A stretch of DNA of 64,000 nucleotides from Novosphingobium sp. (GCF_020852455.1 NZ_JADZAT010000032.1:1-64000); one strand, 5' to 3'. Shown: positions 8,572 through 16,976, numbered from the stretch's first letter. Numbers and translations are program-made. The notes: generated from the sequence alone by a model not told the origin.

Positions 8572-9460
8572 TTTCAATCCCGTCGATTACGCGGTGCCGG
8601 GCTTCATCCTGCTGGTCCTGATCGAAATGCTCTGGGCGCGGGCCAGGGCGCCCGACAAGTACGAAGCGCGCGACACGCTGGTTTCGCTGGCCATGGGGGT
8701 GGGCTCGACCGTCGCCGGGCTGCTCACCGGCGGACTGGTCGCCGCGCTCTATTTCGCGGTCTATCCCTATCGTCTGGTCGAGATCGGCTGGCAGTGGTGG
8801 GCCTGGATCCTGTGCTTCGTGCTTGATGACATGGCCTATTACTGGTTCCACCGCTTTGCCCACCGGGTGCGCTGGATGTGGGCCAGCCACGTCAACCACC
8901 ATTCCAGCCAGCACTACAACCTGTCGACCGCGCTGCGCCAGACCTGGACCGGCACGATTGCGCTGGGCTTCCTGTTCCGCTTGCCGCTGGTGGCCATCGG
9001 GTTCCATCCGGCGATGATCTTCTTCTGCGGCGGGCTCAACCTGATCTACCAGTTCTGGTTCCACACCGAAGCGATCGACAAGTGCCCGCGCTGGTTCGAA
9101 GCGGTGATGAACACCCCCAGCCACCACCGCGTCCACCACGCCACCAATCCGCTCTACCTCGACAAGAACTATGCCGGGGTGTTCATCGTCTGGGACCGGA
9201 TGTTCGGCACCTTCCAGCCCGAACTGGCGGGGGAGCGGATCCACTATGGCATCGTCAAGCAGCTGGGCAGCTTCAACCTGCTGTGGGTGGCCTTCCACGA
9301 ATGGATCGGGATTGCCAGGGATGTCTGGTATGCGCCGTGGGGGTCGAAATTCGGCTATGTCTGGCGCCCGCCCGGCTGGACCCACGATGGCAGCCGCGAC
9401 ACATCCGACATGATCCGCGAGCGCTGGCTCGCGCAGCGCGGCGAGGCTCCTGCCGAATAG
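8564..9460 (+). CDS. Sterol desaturase/fatty acid hydroxylase superfamily membrane enzyme
   Basis: This is a 298-aa integral membrane di-iron oxygenase. The histidine clusters that bind the iron pair are visible: HRFAH (H-x3-H), HVNHH (H-x2-HH) and HHRVHH near the end. Several hydrophobic segments surround them. Superfamily members hydroxylate or desaturate lipids, carotenoids or sterols, and the substrate here is unknown. The start is a GTG at 8564 with a near-perfect GGAGGGGGAG 3 nt upstream, inside the end of the previous gene; the longer frame starting at 8510 would lie entirely inside that gene. It ends 59 bp before the GMC oxidoreductase. Confidence 0.88.
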   Translation: MPDFNPVDYAVPGFILLVLIEMLWARARAPDKYEARDTLVSLAMGVGSTVAGLLTGGLVAALYFAVYPYRLVEIGWQWWAWILCFVLDDMAYYWFHRFAHRVRWMWASHVNHHSSQHYNLSTALRQTWTGTIALGFLFRLPLVAIGFHPAMIFFCGGLNLIYQFWFHTEAIDKCPRWFEAVMNTPSHHRVHHATNPLYLDKNYAGVFIVWDRMFGTFQPELAGERIHYGIVKQLGSFNLLWVAFHEWIGIARDVWYAPWGSKFGYVWRPPGWTHDGSRDTSDMIRERWLAQRGEAPAE

Positions 9461-9519
9461 CATTGCCCCCGTTTAACCGAACGCTTAAGTCCTGACCCGA
9501 AGCAAGCGGAGTCAGGTGC

Positions 9520-11106
9520 GTGGACCAATTCGATGTGGTGGTGATCGGCGGCGGCAGCGCGGGCAGCGCGGCGGCGGCCAGGCTGGCGGCGGATGGCAGG
9601 CTGAAGGTCTGCCTGCTCGAAGCCGGCGGGGCCAACACCACCATGGCGGTGCGCACCCCCGGGCTGCTGGGCTTCCTGCCCAAGGGTTCCAACTGGGCCT
9701 TCGATACCGAACCGATGGCCGGGCTGGGTGGCCGGATCGGCTATCAGCCGCGCGGCCGCGGGATGGGCGGGTCCAGCTCGATCAACGGCATGGTCTATAT
9801 CCGCGGCAACCAGTGGGATTACGACAACTGGGCCGCGCTGGGCTGCACCGGCTGGGCCTGGGACGATGTGCTGCCGGTGTTCCGCCGCCAGGAAGACAAC
9901 CAGCGCGGCGCCAGCCAGTTTCACGGTGCCGGCGGGCCGCTGCATGTCAGCGAGCTGATCTCGCCCAGCCCGGTCGGGCAGGCCTTTGTCGATGCCGCCA
10001 GCCGGCTGCAACTGCCGCTCAACGACGATTTCAACGGGGCGCGGCAGGATGGCTTTGGCCAGTACCAGGTCACCCAGTACAAGGGTGAGCGCTGGTCGGC
10101 GGCGCGGGCCTTCATCGATCCGCTGGCCGGCAAGGGCAACCTGGTGGTCAGGACCGGGGCAACGGTCGAACGGATCGTGATCGAACAGGGCCGCGCCACC
10201 GGCGTTGCGGTGCGGCTGGGCAATCGCAGCGAGGTGATCCGCGCCCGCGGCGGCGTGGTGCTTTCAGCCGGGGCCTTTGGCAGCCCGCAGATCCTGATGC
10301 TGTCGGGTATAGGCCCGGGCGCGCATTTGCAGGAGCACGGGATCGACGTCGTGCTCGACAAGCCGGCGGTCGGCGCGGACCTGCAGGACCACTGTGACTA
10401 TCTGGTCGGCTATGAGCTCAACGATCTGTCGCTGTTCGGCGGATCGCTGCGCGGCCTGATGAAAGTCGCCGCCTCGTTCATCGAACACCGGCTCAAGCGC
10501 ACCGGGATGCTGACCACCAATTTCGCCGAAAGCGGCGGTTTCGTGAAGATCCGCCCCGATGCCCCGGCGCCCGATGTGCAGTACCACTTCATCCGCGCGA
10601 TCATCCAGAACCACGGGCGCGACCGGCTGAAGGAACACGGCTTCTCGCTCCACGCTTGCGTGCTGCGGCCCGAAAGCCGCGGCTGGGTCAGGCTGAAATC
10701 CCCCGATCCGCTGGCCGCTCCGGCGATCAATCCCAACTTCCTTGATGACGAGCGTGACATGGCCCTGCTGCGCGATGCCGCGCGGCTGATGTACCGGATC
10801 GCCGAAACCCCGCCGCTGTCGCAGCTGGGCGCGCGCGAACGAAACCCGATCGACTACAACGACGATCAGGCGCTCGAAGCCCGGATCCGCGAGGTTTCGG
10901 ACACGATCTATCACCCGGTCGGCACCTGCCGGATGGGCAGCGATTCGGCTGCGGTGGTCGATCCCAGGCTCAAGTCGCGCGAGATCGAGGGGCTGTGGGT
11001 GGCCGACGCCTCGATCATGCCGCGGTTGGTTTCGGGCAACACCAATGCCCCTTCGATCATGATCGGCGAACGCGCCGGGGAATTCGTGGCGGCCGCCCTC
11101 CAATGA
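9520..11106 (+). CDS. GMC-family FAD-dependent oxidoreductase (choline dehydrogenase-like)
   Basis: This 528-aa flavoenzyme of the glucose-methanol-choline family oxidises an alcohol. The FAD-binding Rossmann loop is at the N-terminus (VVIGGGSAGSAAAARLA). The first GMC signature is GRGMGGSSSINGMVYIRG, and the second lies in GAFGSPQILMLSGIGP. The C-terminal catalytic region carries HPVGTCRMG and NTNAPSIMIGERAGE. The start is a GTG with GGAG 8 nt upstream. Such enzymes in sphingomonads act on varied alcohols, often in hydrocarbon or polymer breakdown, so betA activity should not be assumed. Its TGA overlaps the ATG of the next gene. Confidence 0.9.
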   Translation: MDQFDVVVIGGGSAGSAAAARLAADGRLKVCLLEAGGANTTMAVRTPGLLGFLPKGSNWAFDTEPMAGLGGRIGYQPRGRGMGGSSSINGMVYIRGNQWDYDNWAALGCTGWAWDDVLPVFRRQEDNQRGASQFHGAGGPLHVSELISPSPVGQAFVDAASRLQLPLNDDFNGARQDGFGQYQVTQYKGERWSAARAFIDPLAGKGNLVVRTGATVERIVIEQGRATGVAVRLGNRSEVIRARGGVVLSAGAFGSPQILMLSGIGPGAHLQEHGIDVVLDKPAVGADLQDHCDYLVGYELNDLSLFGGSLRGLMKVAASFIEHRLKRTGMLTTNFAESGGFVKIRPDAPAPDVQYHFIRAIIQNHGRDRLKEHGFSLHACVLRPESRGWVRLKSPDPLAAPAINPNFLDDERDMALLRDAARLMYRIAETPPLSQLGARERNPIDYNDDQALEARIREVSDTIYHPVGTCRMGSDSAAVVDPRLKSREIEGLWVADASIMPRLVSGNTNAPSIMIGERAGEFVAAALQ

Positions 11107-11588
11107 GCGTCGCCTTCCGCCGCGAGAGCGACGACGAACATCTCGAGCCCAAGTTCGAACTGCCGATCCCGCCCGGCCCCAACCTGGTCACCGCGCGCGG
11201 GCTGGCCCTGATCGAAGCAAAAGTGGCCGAGCTCGAAGCCGCGCTCCCCGCCCTTACCGAAGAAGAGCCGCGCAAGAAGCACCTGCGCGAACTGCGCTAC
11301 TGGCGCACCCGCCTCGCCACCGCCGAACCGACCGAAGCGAAGGGCGCCGAGGTGGTCGGCTTCGGCAGCCGGGTCGAACTGCTGCTGAACGGCCAGCCGC
11401 GCGTGATCGAACTGGTCGGCCATGACGAGGCCGATCCGGCGGCTGGGAAGCTTGCCTTTACCGCCCCGCTAGCCCGCGCGGTGATGGGCGCCGAGGTGGG
11501 GGATGTGCTGGACTTTGGCGGGAAAAAGGGGGCGGTTGAGGTGATGGGGGTTGGGGCGATGACCTCTCCTTCCTCACAATCCATCTAA
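11103..11588 (+). CDS. GreA/GreB-family transcription elongation factor homologue
   Basis: This 161-aa protein has a GreA/B C-terminal FKBP-like domain: GFGSRVELLLN, ELVGHDEADPAAGKLAFTAPLARAVMGAEVGDVLDF. The last part matches the EAD...SPLARALLG signature in form. The N-terminal coiled coil (residues 30-75) is shorter than in GreA. Its tip is acidic (TEEEPRKKH) but lacks the canonical D-x-x-E-N-A loop. It may therefore cleave backtracked RNA poorly, or compete for the RNA polymerase secondary channel. The start overlaps the GMC stop as ATGA. The last residues (MTSPSSQSI) run close to the palindromic repeat at 11596. Confidence 0.8.
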   Translation: MSVAFRRESDDEHLEPKFELPIPPGPNLVTARGLALIEAKVAELEAALPALTEEEPRKKHLRELRYWRTRLATAEPTEAKGAEVVGFGSRVELLLNGQPRVIELVGHDEADPAAGKLAFTAPLARAVMGAEVGDVLDFGGKKGAVEVMGVGAMTSPSSQSI

Positions 11589-11595
11589 CACTCCC

Positions 11596-11683
11596 CCGTC
11601 ACCCCGGGCTTGACCCGGGGTCCCGCTTTTTGGCGAGAGGTTCGAAAAGGCAGTGGGACCCCGGGTCAAGCCCGGGGTGACGG
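11596..11683. repeat. Palindromic intergenic element, family A (copy 1)
   Basis: Two perfect 29-bp inverted arms (11596-11624 and 11655-11683) are separated by 30 bp. Each arm contains the core CCCCGGGCTTGACCCGGGG, which is itself nearly palindromic. It begins 8 bp after the Gre-like gene and could act as its terminator or mRNA stabiliser. The same 29-bp arm recurs at 12069-12097, and a variant element lies at 35384-35487. Confidence 0.95.
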
Positions 11684-11747
11684 AATGGGGGGATGAGGTG
11701 CCGAGGTCTAGGGCTGAAGCGCAACTGCTGAGACGCAACATCCGCGC

Positions 11748-12047
11748 CTAGTTCAGATGCTCAAACAGATCGGACCAATCGGGATTGGCGCGCTCGATCA
11801 GATCGAACTTCCATTCGCGGCGCCAGCGTTTGATCCGCTTTTCGTGGGCAATGCAGTCTTCGATCGAATCGCCACGCTCCGCCCAGACCAGCCGGTCGAG
11901 ATTGTAGCGCTTGCAGAAATCGGACCCGTCACCTTCTCGGTGCTGGAAGATGCGGGCCGCGAGGTCAGCGGTAACCCCTACGTGCATCGTGCCGCGATAA
12001 CGGTCGGCCATGATGTAGACCCAGCCACCCTTTCGTTCACGATCCAT
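11748..12047 (-). CDS. Small single-domain GIY-YIG nuclease
   Basis: This 99-aa protein is essentially one GIY-YIG domain. The first beta strand is GGWVYIMADRYRGTMHVGVT (residues 7-26), with Y11 and the T-x-D-L turn after it. The helix AARIFQHREG supplies R33 and H36. HEKRIKRWRREWKFDLIE supplies E69, which would bind the metal, and N88 closes the domain. Homologues (UPF0213-like) are small DNA nucleases of uncertain role. The first strand has WVYIM instead of GIY. ATG at 12047 is chosen; the open frame extends 12 codons into the adjacent repeat without homology. It sits between family A palindromes at 11596-11683 and 12069-12097. Confidence 0.88.
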   Translation of the reverse strand: MDRERKGGWVYIMADRYRGTMHVGVTADLAARIFQHREGDGSDFCKRYNLDRLVWAERGDSIEDCIAHEKRIKRWRREWKFDLIERANPDWSDLFEHLN

Positions 12048-12068
12048 TGATGGAGATGAAACGCAAGC

Positions 12069-12097
12069 GGGACCCCGGGTCAAGCCCGGGGTGACGG
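12069..12097. repeat. Single arm of palindromic element family A (copy 2)
   Basis: This 29-bp segment is identical to the right arm at 11655-11683, including the core CCCCGGGTCAAGCCCGGGG. No facing arm is found nearby. With copy 1 it brackets the GIY-YIG gene, and it ends 17 bp before the helicase stop. Confidence 0.93.
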
Positions 12098-12113
12098 GGT
12101 GGTTTGAGGATAG

Positions 12114-13844
12114 TTACCCCCGCGGCCCCTTCGGGCGGCCCTTGTGGAACACCCGCTTGCCCGCGCCGCCCGGGCCGCCCTGGCCGCGGTGCGGTTTGGG
12201 TGGCGGGCCCTTGCGGCGTTCGCGGGCTTCCATGCGGGGCGGTTCGCTGGGTTCGATCGTGACCCCGCTTTCATCCTCGCCGCCGGGGCTGGCGGTGCGC
12301 TTGACCGCGTCGGCGAATTTGCGGGCCACCGCGCTGGGAACCTGGAACCAGGTTTCGTGCTGGCCGATCCGGATTGCGCCCACCTCATTGCGGGTGATGT
12401 GCCCGCGCCGGCACAGCAGCGGCAGGATCCAGCGCGCGTCGGCGTTCTGGCGGCGGCCGACGTCCATCCGGAACCAGACCACATCCTCGAACCCCGGACG
12501 GTGGCGTTCCGCCTGGGCGGCGCGCTGGGCTTCGTGGGTGCCGGCAATCAGCTCTTCGGGCGCAGGCAGCTGCGCGCGGTGCGCACGGACCAGTGCGGCG
12601 GCGATATCTTCCGGGCTGCGTTCGGCCAGCAGCCGCGCGGCGAGATCGCGGTCATCCTCATCCAGCTCGACCGGCGCGAGCAGGGTGGCAAGCAGGCGCT
12701 CATGGTCATTGCGGCGGATATCCTCGGGGGTCGGCGCCTCGCGCCAGTCCGCCTGGATTTTGGCGCCGCGCAGCATCGATTCGACCCGCTTGCGGCGCGG
12801 ATAGGGGACCACGATCACCGCAGTGCCCTTTTTGCCCGCGCGCCCGGTGCGGCCCGAGCGGTGCTGGAGCGCTTCGGCATCGCGGGGGATTTCGACGTGG
12901 ATCACCAGGCTGAGCGTCGGCAGGTCGATCCCGCGCGCCGCAACGTCGGTCGCCACGCAGACCCGCGCGCGCCGGTCACGCAGCGCCTGCAGCGCGTTGT
13001 TACGCTCGGCCTGGCTGTGCTCGCCCGACAGCGCCACGGCGGCGAACCCGCGCTCGATCAGGGTGGCGTGGAGGTGGCGGACATTGTCGCGGGTGGCGCA
13101 GAACAGCATCGCCGTTTCGGCCTCGTGAAAGCGCAGCAGGTTGACCACCGCGTGCTCGATCTGGGCCGGGGCAACCGTGACCGCCTGATAGGCGATATCG
13201 CCGTGGCCGCGCTCTTCGCCGATGGTCGAGATCCGCAGCGCCTCATGCTGGTAACGCCGCGCCAGTGCGACGATCGGTTTGGGCATGGTGGCCGAGAACA
13301 GCAGCGTGCGGCGGCTGGCGGGGGCGGCATCGAGCAGCTCTTCCAGATCCTCGCGGAAACCCATGTCGAGCATTTCGTCGGCTTCATCGAGCACCACGCT
13401 GCGCAGGGTCGAAAGATCGAGCGCGCCGCGCTCAAGGTGGTCGCGCAGGCGGCCCGGCGTGCCGACCACCACATGCGCGCCATGGCCCAGCGCACGGCGT
13501 TCCTTCGACGGGTCCATCCCGCCCACGCAGGTCGCGATCCGCGCCCCGGCCTTGGCATAAAGCCAGGTCAGCTCGCGGCTGACCTGCAGCGCCAGTTCGC
13601 GCGTGGGGGCAATCACCAGCGCGAGCGGCGCAGCGGCCTGCGGCAGGGCGCCTTCCGCCAGCAATTCGTGCGCCACGGCCAGGCCGAAGGCGACGGTCTT
13701 GCCCGATCCGGTCTGTGCCGAAACGATCAGGTCACGTCCGCGCGCCTCGGGCTCAATCACCGCGCTCTGGACAGGGGTCAGCGCAGTATAGCCATGCGCG
13801 GCGAGCGCTTCGGAAAGAAGCGGGGTTACATCGGGGAAGGACAT
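12114..13844 (-). CDS. DEAD-box RNA helicase with DbpA-type RNA-binding domain
   Basis: This is a 576-aa ATP-dependent RNA helicase. The Q motif is GYTALTPVQS (residues 19-28), Walker A is AQTGSGKT (43-50), motif II is VLDEADEML at about 150, motif III is FSATMP, and motif VI is HRSGRTGRAG. Residues ~450-520 form a DbpA-like RRM (WFRMDVGRRQNADARWILPL). The tail from ~535 is basic and glycine/proline-rich (KGPPPKPHRGQGGPGG). DbpA- and CsdA/DeaD-type enzymes remodel rRNA during ribosome assembly or unwind mRNA in the cold; which applies here is not decided. ATG at 13844 is chosen by the family N-terminus; the frame extends 44 codons further, into the repeat at 13937. Confidence 0.9.
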   Translation of the reverse strand: MSFPDVTPLLSEALAAHGYTALTPVQSAVIEPEARGRDLIVSAQTGSGKTVAFGLAVAHELLAEGALPQAAAPLALVIAPTRELALQVSRELTWLYAKAGARIATCVGGMDPSKERRALGHGAHVVVGTPGRLRDHLERGALDLSTLRSVVLDEADEMLDMGFREDLEELLDAAPASRRTLLFSATMPKPIVALARRYQHEALRISTIGEERGHGDIAYQAVTVAPAQIEHAVVNLLRFHEAETAMLFCATRDNVRHLHATLIERGFAAVALSGEHSQAERNNALQALRDRRARVCVATDVAARGIDLPTLSLVIHVEIPRDAEALQHRSGRTGRAGKKGTAVIVVPYPRRKRVESMLRGAKIQADWREAPTPEDIRRNDHERLLATLLAPVELDEDDRDLAARLLAERSPEDIAAALVRAHRAQLPAPEELIAGTHEAQRAAQAERHRPGFEDVVWFRMDVGRRQNADARWILPLLCRRGHITRNEVGAIRIGQHETWFQVPSAVARKFADAVKRTASPGGEDESGVTIEPSEPPRMEARERRKGPPPKPHRGQGGPGGAGKRVFHKGRPKGPRG

Positions 13845-13936
13845 GATTGGCCGCCCCGTAGAGGAAATGACGGCGTTTGGCTTGGATTCTTTTTTGGCCG
13901 GCTGACGCCGGTGCGGCCGGACATCCGTCCGGCCTG

Positions 13937-14023
13937 GCAACACCGGCCCGCTCCCCCTCCCGGCCACCCATACCATAGGGATACCCTAATGGGTGGTCGG
14001 GAGGGGGAGCGGGCCGGTGTTGC
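13937..14023. repeat. Palindromic intergenic element, family B (copy 1)
   Basis: Inverted arms of 35 bp (13937-13971 and 13989-14023) with one mismatch share the core GGCCCGCTCCCCCTCCCGG. The 17-bp spacer contains its own small palindrome, TAGGG-ATA-CCCTA. It lies between hisN and the helicase gene, both on the minus strand, so it follows hisN and precedes the helicase. A second copy is at 44102-44183. Confidence 0.93.
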
Positions 14024-14055
14024 TAGCCAATCGCGGAGGCGATTGGCGCATCCGA

Positions 14056-14841
14056 TCAATGACCCCCGCAGGCCAGCGCCTCGACCACGTCTTCGACCCG
14101 CGCCGGATCGCCCAGCGCCAGCACGTGGCCCGAGCTGGCAGCGTGGAGCGGGTCGCCGTTCCAGTCGCACATCACCCCGCCGGCACCTTCGACCACCGGG
14201 ATCAGCGCGGCATAGTCATGCAGCTTGAGGTTCGCCTCGCAGACCACGTCGAGCTGGCCCATGGCCAGCATGGCATAGTTGTAGCAATCGCCGCCCATCA
14301 CCATCCGTTTGTGATCGGTCTTGGCAGCCAGCGCCATGAAGTGTTCGCCGTCATGGTCGTCGAAATAGTGCGGGCCGGTCGTCGCAAGGGCGGCTTCGGA
14401 CAGGCTTGGGCACGGCCGTGTGCGCACTTGGGTACCGTTGAAGGTCGTCGGTGTGCCGGTCAGGCCCACCCAGCGTTCGCCCAGAATCGGCTGATCGATC
14501 ACCCCCAAAACCGGCCAGCCTTCCTCGACCAGCGCGATCAGGGTGCCGAAGATCGGCCGGCCGGCCATGAAGGCAGTGGTCCCGTCGATCGGATCGAGCA
14601 CCCAGGTCCGCCCCGAATTACCGGCGGTCGCCCCGAACTCTTCCCCATGCACCGCATCGCGCGGAAATTCGGCCTCGATCAACCGCCGCATCGCCTGCTC
14701 GGCAGCGCGGTCCGCCTCGGTCACCGGGGTCCGGTCGCCCTTGCGTTCGCTGCCGATCCCGGTGCGGAACAGTGGCCGGATCGCCTCGCGCGCGGCATCG
14801 GCCAGGCGGTGGGCAAGCGCCAGTTCGGCTTCGAAAGCCAT
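14056..14841 (-). CDS. hisN: Histidinol-phosphatase, inositol monophosphatase family (HisN)
   Basis: This 261-aa member of the FIG/inositol monophosphatase superfamily probably dephosphorylates histidinol phosphate. The metal-binding motifs are GEEFG, WVLDPIDGTTAF and, later, GGDCYNYAMLA followed by LHDYAALIPVVEGAGG. The D-x-x-Y-N-Y and L-x-D-Y pattern is typical of HisN-type histidinol-phosphatases. A general inositol-phosphatase role cannot be excluded. The start codon shares one base with the prs stop (TGATG), so the two are coupled. The frame upstream of this ATG is shadow sequence over prs. Confidence 0.87.
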   Translation of the reverse strand: MAFEAELALAHRLADAAREAIRPLFRTGIGSERKGDRTPVTEADRAAEQAMRRLIEAEFPRDAVHGEEFGATAGNSGRTWVLDPIDGTTAFMAGRPIFGTLIALVEEGWPVLGVIDQPILGERWVGLTGTPTTFNGTQVRTRPCPSLSEAALATTGPHYFDDHDGEHFMALAAKTDHKRMVMGGDCYNYAMLAMGQLDVVCEANLKLHDYAALIPVVEGAGGVMCDWNGDPLHAASSGHVLALGDPARVEDVVEALACGGH

Positions 14842-15779
14842 CAGTCGAACAGGCTGGAGACCGAGCTTTCCTCGGCAATGCGGTGGATTGCTTCGCCCAC
14901 CAGCGGCGCGATCGAGAGCACGCGGATCTTGCTGCCCGGGGCCAGCGCGGCCTCGCTCGGCTGGATCGAATCGCTGATTACCAGCTCCTTCAGCGCCGAG
15001 CCGTTGACCCTTTCTACAGCCGAGCCCGACAGCACCCCATGGGTCAGGTAGGCGGTGACGCTGTTGGCGCCCGCATCCATCAGCGCGCTGGCGGCATTGC
15101 ACAGCGTGCCGCCCGAATCGATGATGTCGTCAATCAGGATGCAGTCCCAGCCCTTCACATCGCCGATGATGTTCATCACCTCGGAAACGCCCGGCTTGTC
15201 GCGGCGTTTGTCGACGATCGACAGCGGCGCGTTGTTGAGCCGGCGGGCCAGCGCCCGGGCCCGGACCACCCCGCCGACATCGGGCGAAACCACCATCAGG
15301 TTGTTACCCCCGGTCCGCTGGAGGATGTCGGCCGCCATCACCGGCGCGCAATAGAGATTGTCGGTCGGGATATCGAAAAATCCCTGGATCTGCCCGGCGT
15401 GGAGGTCCACCGCCAGCACCCGGTCAGCCCCGGCCTGGGTAATCAGGTTGGCCACAAGTTTGGCCGAAATCGGGGTGCGCGGACCGGGTTTGCGGTCCTG
15501 CCGGGCATAGCCGAAATAGGGCAGCACCGCGGTGATCCGCTTGGCCGAGGCGCGGCGCAGCGCATCGATGCAGATCAGGAGTTCCATCAGGTTGTCGTTG
15601 GCCGGGGCCGAAGTCGACTGGATCACAAACACGTCCTCACCACGGACGTTTTCCTGGATCTCGACGAAGATTTCCTGGTCGGCGAAGCGCCGCACATCGG
15701 CCTGGGTCAGCGGCAGCTCAAGATAGCCTGCAATTGCCCGTGCCAGCAGCAGGTTGGAATTTCCGGCCAGAAGTTTCAT
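14841..15779 (-). CDS. prs: Ribose-phosphate pyrophosphokinase (PRPP synthase)
   Basis: Prs makes PRPP from ribose 5-phosphate and ATP for nucleotide, histidine and tryptophan synthesis. The N-terminus [20 protein letters not shown], the flexible-loop region [10 protein letters not shown], the metal-binding [15 protein letters not shown], and the PRPP loop [12 protein letters not shown] are all present. The 312-aa length is standard. It is followed directly by hisN, an understandable pairing because the histidine pathway uses PRPP. The upstream gap to glpX is 90 bp and contains a hairpin. Confidence 0.97.
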   Translation of the reverse strand: MKLLAGNSNLLLARAIAGYLELPLTQADVRRFADQEIFVEIQENVRGEDVFVIQSTSAPANDNLMELLICIDALRRASAKRITAVLPYFGYARQDRKPGPRTPISAKLVANLITQAGADRVLAVDLHAGQIQGFFDIPTDNLYCAPVMAADILQRTGGNNLMVVSPDVGGVVRARALARRLNNAPLSIVDKRRDKPGVSEVMNIIGDVKGWDCILIDDIIDSGGTLCNAASALMDAGANSVTAYLTHGVLSGSAVERVNGSALKELVISDSIQPSEAALAPGSKIRVLSIAPLVGEAIHRIAEESSVSSLFD

Positions 15780-15807
15780 CGAGTCGCCCTTTCCCGCACA
15801 AATCAGC

Positions 15808-15833
15808 CCGCGCCCGGCCTTAGCGGGGCGCGG
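15808..15833 (-). terminator. GC hairpin between glpX and prs
   Basis: An 8-bp stem (CCGCGCCC, 15808-15815, with GGGCGCGG, 15826-15833) closes a 10-nt loop between the glpX stop and the prs start. No T run follows on the minus strand. It may pause or partly terminate glpX transcripts. Confidence 0.4.
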
Positions 15834-15869
15834 AGCGATTGCAACACGGGGGGCGAGTGAAGGTGTGGA

Positions 15870-16850
15870 TCAGCGTTTGTTGCGGTGTTCACCCGAAACC
15901 CAGCGGACCGTGCCAGAGCTGGCGCGCATCACCACCGAATTGGTGGTGATCAGCCCGTCCTTCATCCGCTTGACGCCCTTCAGCAGCGAACCATCGGTCA
16001 CCCCGGTAGCGGCGAAAATGCAGTCGCCCTTGGCCAGCTCGTCGCGGGAGTAGATCTTGTCGAGGTTGTCGATCCCCCACTTGCGGGCACGCCCGCGCTC
16101 GTCTTCGTTGCGGAACACCAGCCGGCCGTTGAACTGCCCGCCGACGCAGCGCAGCGCGGCTGCGGCCAGCACGCCTTCCGGCGCGCCGCCCTGGCCCATG
16201 TAAAGGTCGATGTTGGTTTCCGGGTTGGTCACCGCGATCACCCCGGCCACGTCGCCATCCCCGATCAGCACCACCCCGCAGCCCAGACCGCGCAGTTCGG
16301 CGATCAGATCGGCGTGACGCGGCCGGTCGAGCACGCAGACGATGATTTCGTCGGGCTCGACGCCCTTGGCTGCGGCCACCGCCTTGACGTTTTCGGTCGG
16401 GCTCTTGGCCAGGTCGATGATCCCGTCGGGATAGCCCGGGCCGACCGCCAGCTTGTCCATATAGACGTCAGGCGCGTTGAGCAGGTTGCCTTCTTCGGCC
16501 ACCGCCAGCACGGCCAGCGCGTTGGGTCCGGCCTTGGCGGTGATCGTGGTTCCTTCCAGCGGATCGAGCGCGATGTCGATCTTCGGGCCGGTGCCCTGGG
16601 CCGAGCCGACCTTTTCGCCGATGAACAGCATCGGCGCCTCGTCACGCTCGCCCTCACCGATCACCACGGTGCCGTCCATCGCCAGCTCGTTGAGCGCGGC
16701 GCGCATGGCTTCGACCGCGGCATGGTCGGCGGCCTTCTCGTCACCGCGCCCGATCAGCGTCGAGGCGCCGATTGCGGCAGCTTCGGTGACGCGCACCATT
16801 TCGAGAACGAGAACGCGGTCGAGCACCTTGGAGGCGGGAGTCGTGGTCAT
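15870..16850 (-). CDS. glpX: Class II fructose-1,6-bisphosphatase
   Basis: GlpX hydrolyses fructose 1,6-bisphosphate in gluconeogenesis. The 326-aa protein has the class II metal-binding signatures GEGERDEAPML, IALDPLEGTT and NPETNIDLYMGQGGAPEGV. The N-terminal region (VLEMVRVTEAAAIGASTLIGRG, shortened here) is typical of the family. ATG at 16850 lacks a strong ribosome-binding site. It is divergent from the secreted protein at 17016 across 165 bp. Confidence 0.95.
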   Translation of the reverse strand: MTTTPASKVLDRVLVLEMVRVTEAAAIGASTLIGRGDEKAADHAAVEAMRAALNELAMDGTVVIGEGERDEAPMLFIGEKVGSAQGTGPKIDIALDPLEGTTITAKAGPNALAVLAVAEEGNLLNAPDVYMDKLAVGPGYPDGIIDLAKSPTENVKAVAAAKGVEPDEIIVCVLDRPRHADLIAELRGLGCGVVLIGDGDVAGVIAVTNPETNIDLYMGQGGAPEGVLAAAALRCVGGQFNGRLVFRNEDERGRARKWGIDNLDKIYSRDELAKGDCIFAATGVTDGSLLKGVKRMKDGLITTNSVVMRASSGTVRWVSGEHRNKR

Positions 16851-16958
16851 CTTGCTTGGTCAGCCTTTTGCATAGGTATGTAGTGGCGCGCTTAGCCGCG
16901 CCGCCGCGCTCTGTCGAGGGGGCGGACAATGCGTCAGGCGCGATATGAAAGACAAATG

Positions 16959-16976
16959 TTCAGCGAGGATTAAGCG
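16959..16976 (+). promoter_or_regulatory. Direct repeat, possible response-regulator site
   Basis: TTCAGCG (16959-16965) and TTAAGCG (16970-16976) are direct repeats 11 bp apart, one helical turn, about 40 bp upstream of the 17016 start. This is the layout used by OmpR/PhoB-type response regulators. No experimental or comparative support is available here. Confidence 0.3.

Noticed and set aside
13753..13971. Short frame starting MGGREGERAG at the family B palindrome
   Set aside because: The same peptide start appears at both family B copies because it is the translated palindrome arm. There is no ribosome-binding site and no domain.
12144..14228. A 694-codon open frame on the plus strand
   Set aside because: It is antisense to the DEAD-box helicase and crosses the palindromic repeat. 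No family features are visible.
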